A stretch of DNA of 64,000 nt from Unio delphinus (Eukaryota > Mollusca > Bivalvia > Unionida > Unionidae), in NCBI GenBank assembly GCA_029339505.1, contig JAQISU010000132.1:11077001-11141000 (forward strand), given 5' to 3'. The notes below the pieces were generated by a model. It saw only the letters and a program-made list of their open reading frames with translations, did no database searches and had not been told where the DNA came from. A program made the position numbers and the translations under genes. Below, in pieces: positions 61,839 through 64,000 of this stretch (its first letter is position 1; each line of letters starts with the position of its first letter).

Positions 61839-61985
61839 CTGTTTCCATATTATGATAGTCTGCATTGATCAACATCCCACCAATAGAAGCCATGATGCCT
61901 GGCAATTCATCACATGTCTTGATTTCAAAGGAAAGAACAATCTGGTCTGTTGAAATGTCAATATGGCGTAGGCAATGAAGAAATC
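61839..61985 (-). CDS. VPS13B: VPS13B-like exon e1 (first exon of the gene in this window)
   Basis: Open exon read on the minus strand after the acceptor TTTATTTCACAG. The translation contains HIDISTDQIVLSFEIK and MASIGGMLINADYHN, which I align with the human VPS13B stretch around ISVQTTQIVISMET. VPS13B is a Golgi-associated bridge-like protein that moves lipids between membranes. Incoming phase: two bases complete a codon. The usual GT donor four bases downstream (exon end 61835) would break the frame into e2, while the donor CAG/GCATGT at 61839 gives a matching phase, so I chose a GC donor. The upstream exons must lie beyond position 64000. An undetected small exon in the 12.9-kb intron to e2 could also explain the phase. 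Confidence 0.75.
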
Positions 61986-64000
61986 CTGTGAAATAAATAT
62001 TTCTTTCAAAACTACATTTGTTAAGACTGACATGTAATATATATTTCCTGAATACAATTTGTATTTTATTCTCTCATTTATAACACATATTCAGTAAATA
62101 TATCCACTAAAATTGAATGACCATCTCTACTGCTATTGAAATATTCATTCTACTACTATTTAATAAATATAAATTTATTGATGGTTGGGAAAAAGACTAC
62201 ACGAGTGAAATGAATCACAAAAGATGGACTATTTGTAAAAATACTTAAAAGCCACTATTTTTTCTCTTTGCTTAAGGATAAGTTTTCCTTAAGACTTGTA
62301 TCAGAAAGTAAATCCTGAAACTTAAAACTTCTACTAACTAATACTGATTTTTTGTTTGATTAGGATTTAAAATGTAGCTTTAACAATTTTTCAGTCATAT
62401 CGCTACAAAATTTAATTTAAATTTCTATCAGATTAAAATGTGACATCATAGGTACTAAAGGAGACCATTTACTTACATTAGTCCTGATGTAGCACAGTGG
62501 TTCAAAGGTAATTCTCTGGACAAGGATACAAGTCAATGAAATGCATTTTCCTTTGCAATGACCTTCATCATATAGCAGGGACATGACTATGTCTACATGA
62601 CATACCATCTTTATATGATGTATATACTGATGTATAGGTAGTTTCATTAAAATACATTCAGCAATTCAAATACCATATTCTACACATGGATACATATGTC
62701 TGTATGTTGAGGGTTAACACTACTTCAGCAAACATCTACCGGTAGCTATTTAGAGCTAAATAAGTTTGGATAAACCCCAAAATGGTACACAAAACAAAGC
62801 TAAAATGCATAAAAAAAATTAAAATTCTTAAAAGACAAAGTTGAACCTGTAGGTCACATTGGACCTATTTAACATCTCCATGCAGGAGAAAGTACAAGGA
62901 TATAAGTAACAGTATTAAGCATTCTTTTTGCTTCAACATGAGGCTTCATGACTATAATCCACAACATTTCTTTAATCTCATTATGATTTATATCTGGCCA
63001 ATTTCATCAAAATATCTTCAGCAGTTTAAAAGTTATACTCCATACGATGATACATGTCAAGGAATTACATTTTTTCTTCTTCTTGTAACCTTGAAATTGG
63101 CAGTGGCATAGCTGTTGTAAGTAGTTCATCAGATATATATATTTAGGAGAAATCCAGATCAACAAATATAACTGATTATACTTTATTATATACCTTAAAT
63201 AAATTACATTTATTTCAATTAATTGTTGAGGTTACTTGTATAGTAAAAGATTATTATTAAAAGGTACTGCAGTGCCTCATAATGTCTGTGTGGATATTCT
63301 GTTTACACATATTCTCATGAATGTGTTTAGGGTCACTTCAATTCTCCTTTATTTTGGAGTCTTGTTAACACTAGTGATTGACCATTTTTGCACAATGAGG
63401 CATTTTCCAACTTTCCGTGTTCATACTGAATGTGCAAAACAAATAATGGGAATCTTCATTTTTGCTTTTAAACACTGAAGAAAAGACTTGTTTCAATGTG
63501 AATTTCTGAAGTATGCATACATTTTTTTAAATATATTTTTTTAAATTCATAAATCTGAAATGTTTACTTAGTCATTGGGGTTTATTCAGATTGAAATGCT
63601 TGACAATGGTCTACTTAAGTTGACTTAGTGGTAATGATGACTTGATTAAACTGATATTATGCTCTCATTAAAGCAAATAAATTGTTGTATTTTGTTACAG
63701 TTAAATATAAGGGTGACAGAAAACACAATGTCTTTGTTGAGAACTTCTTGGAAACTACTTATCAGCGATCCTAACATGTTCGTATTTGCTGGATATGACT
63801 AACAAATAACCATTTATGAAAAACACTTGTACTTAATGTACCGATAAACATCCAAGGCAATTCTTTGCACATTAAGTGTTCCCATTTGTTTCAGCACTCT
63901 AAAGTCACAAAGCATACAATAAGTGGAGGAAAATTTATATTCTGGACTTGTCAAAACTCAATAATTATTCCCTGAGTCTATACTACAGACACTGTATCAG
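61986..64000. other. intron upstream of e1
   Basis: No further VPS13B-like exon was found. A frame at 62417-62647 ends at a good donor-like GTAAGT but has no resemblance to the family. A piece of SINE family 2 tail (GATTAGGATTTAAAATGTAG, about 62359-62410) is present. Confidence 0.5.

Noticed and set aside
62417..62647. Minus-strand frame ending at a strong GTAAGT donor, possible exon upstream of e1
   Set aside because: No resemblance to VPS13B; the sequence looks like an old dispersed repeat (CTTTGCAATGACCTTCATCA).

Overview
The window is animal nuclear DNA, AT-rich and intron-dominated. I read it as part of a lophotrochozoan genome, most likely a mollusc. That is an inference from the density of tRNA-derived SINEs, DIRS elements and minisatellites; no species is claimed. 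I see one host gene. It lies on the minus strand across nearly the whole window, and 15 exons assemble into one continuous frame of about 2.5 kb (about 830 codons). The order along the protein, the splice phases and the local motifs all fit a middle to C-terminal segment of VPS13B (COH1), the Golgi bridge-like lipid transfer protein. The comparison is with the human protein as I remember it. Both ends of the gene lie outside the window. In transcription order (called e1 to e15 here) the exons are at 61839-61985, 48726-48979, 43088-43244, 42200-42369, 38229-38404, 37661-37809, 33473-33609, 28115-28225, 21887-22096, 15325-15402, 14523-14675, 11360-11608, 10020-10100, 8498-8673 and 144-390.

Everything else is intron, filled with mobile elements and tandem repeats. 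From left to right: a 50-bp minisatellite with a seven-unit higher-order pattern (610-1424); a solo LTR of 1,440 bp with a perfect 5-bp target duplication and two internal minisatellites (6824-8263); a 41-bp satellite (10297-10737); a broken RTE-like LINE (11763-13375); a 32-bp satellite (13862-14335); a 6-kb Ty3/gypsy element with two LTRs (15527-21570), whose integrase lies before its reverse transcriptase as in Gmr1-type elements; an old DIRS copy (22290-24030); a SINE (24422-24671); 48-, 35-, 29- and 54-bp satellites between 25.7 and 32.2 kb; a second SINE family (33012-33335); a DIRS-like RT remnant (34130-36350); another SINE (40971-41236); a non-autonomous hAT-like element ending 31 bp from an exon (43276-44656); a third DIRS-like remnant (44778-46893); a SINE split in two by 1.34 kb; an L2-like LINE fragment (49910-50889); and a 7-kb DIRS element with inverted terminal repeats and an internal complementary region (52066-59045).

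None of the mobile-element coding regions looks intact. The host exons have no stops and keep frame across every junction. One junction, e1 to e2, keeps frame only if a GC donor is used. I found no rRNA, no functional tRNA gene, no CRISPR array and no bacterial-type operon. I found no wholly new biological system. The most notable items are the Gmr1-like gene order, the complete DIRS terminal architecture, the solo LTR with embedded arrays, and the higher-order minisatellites.
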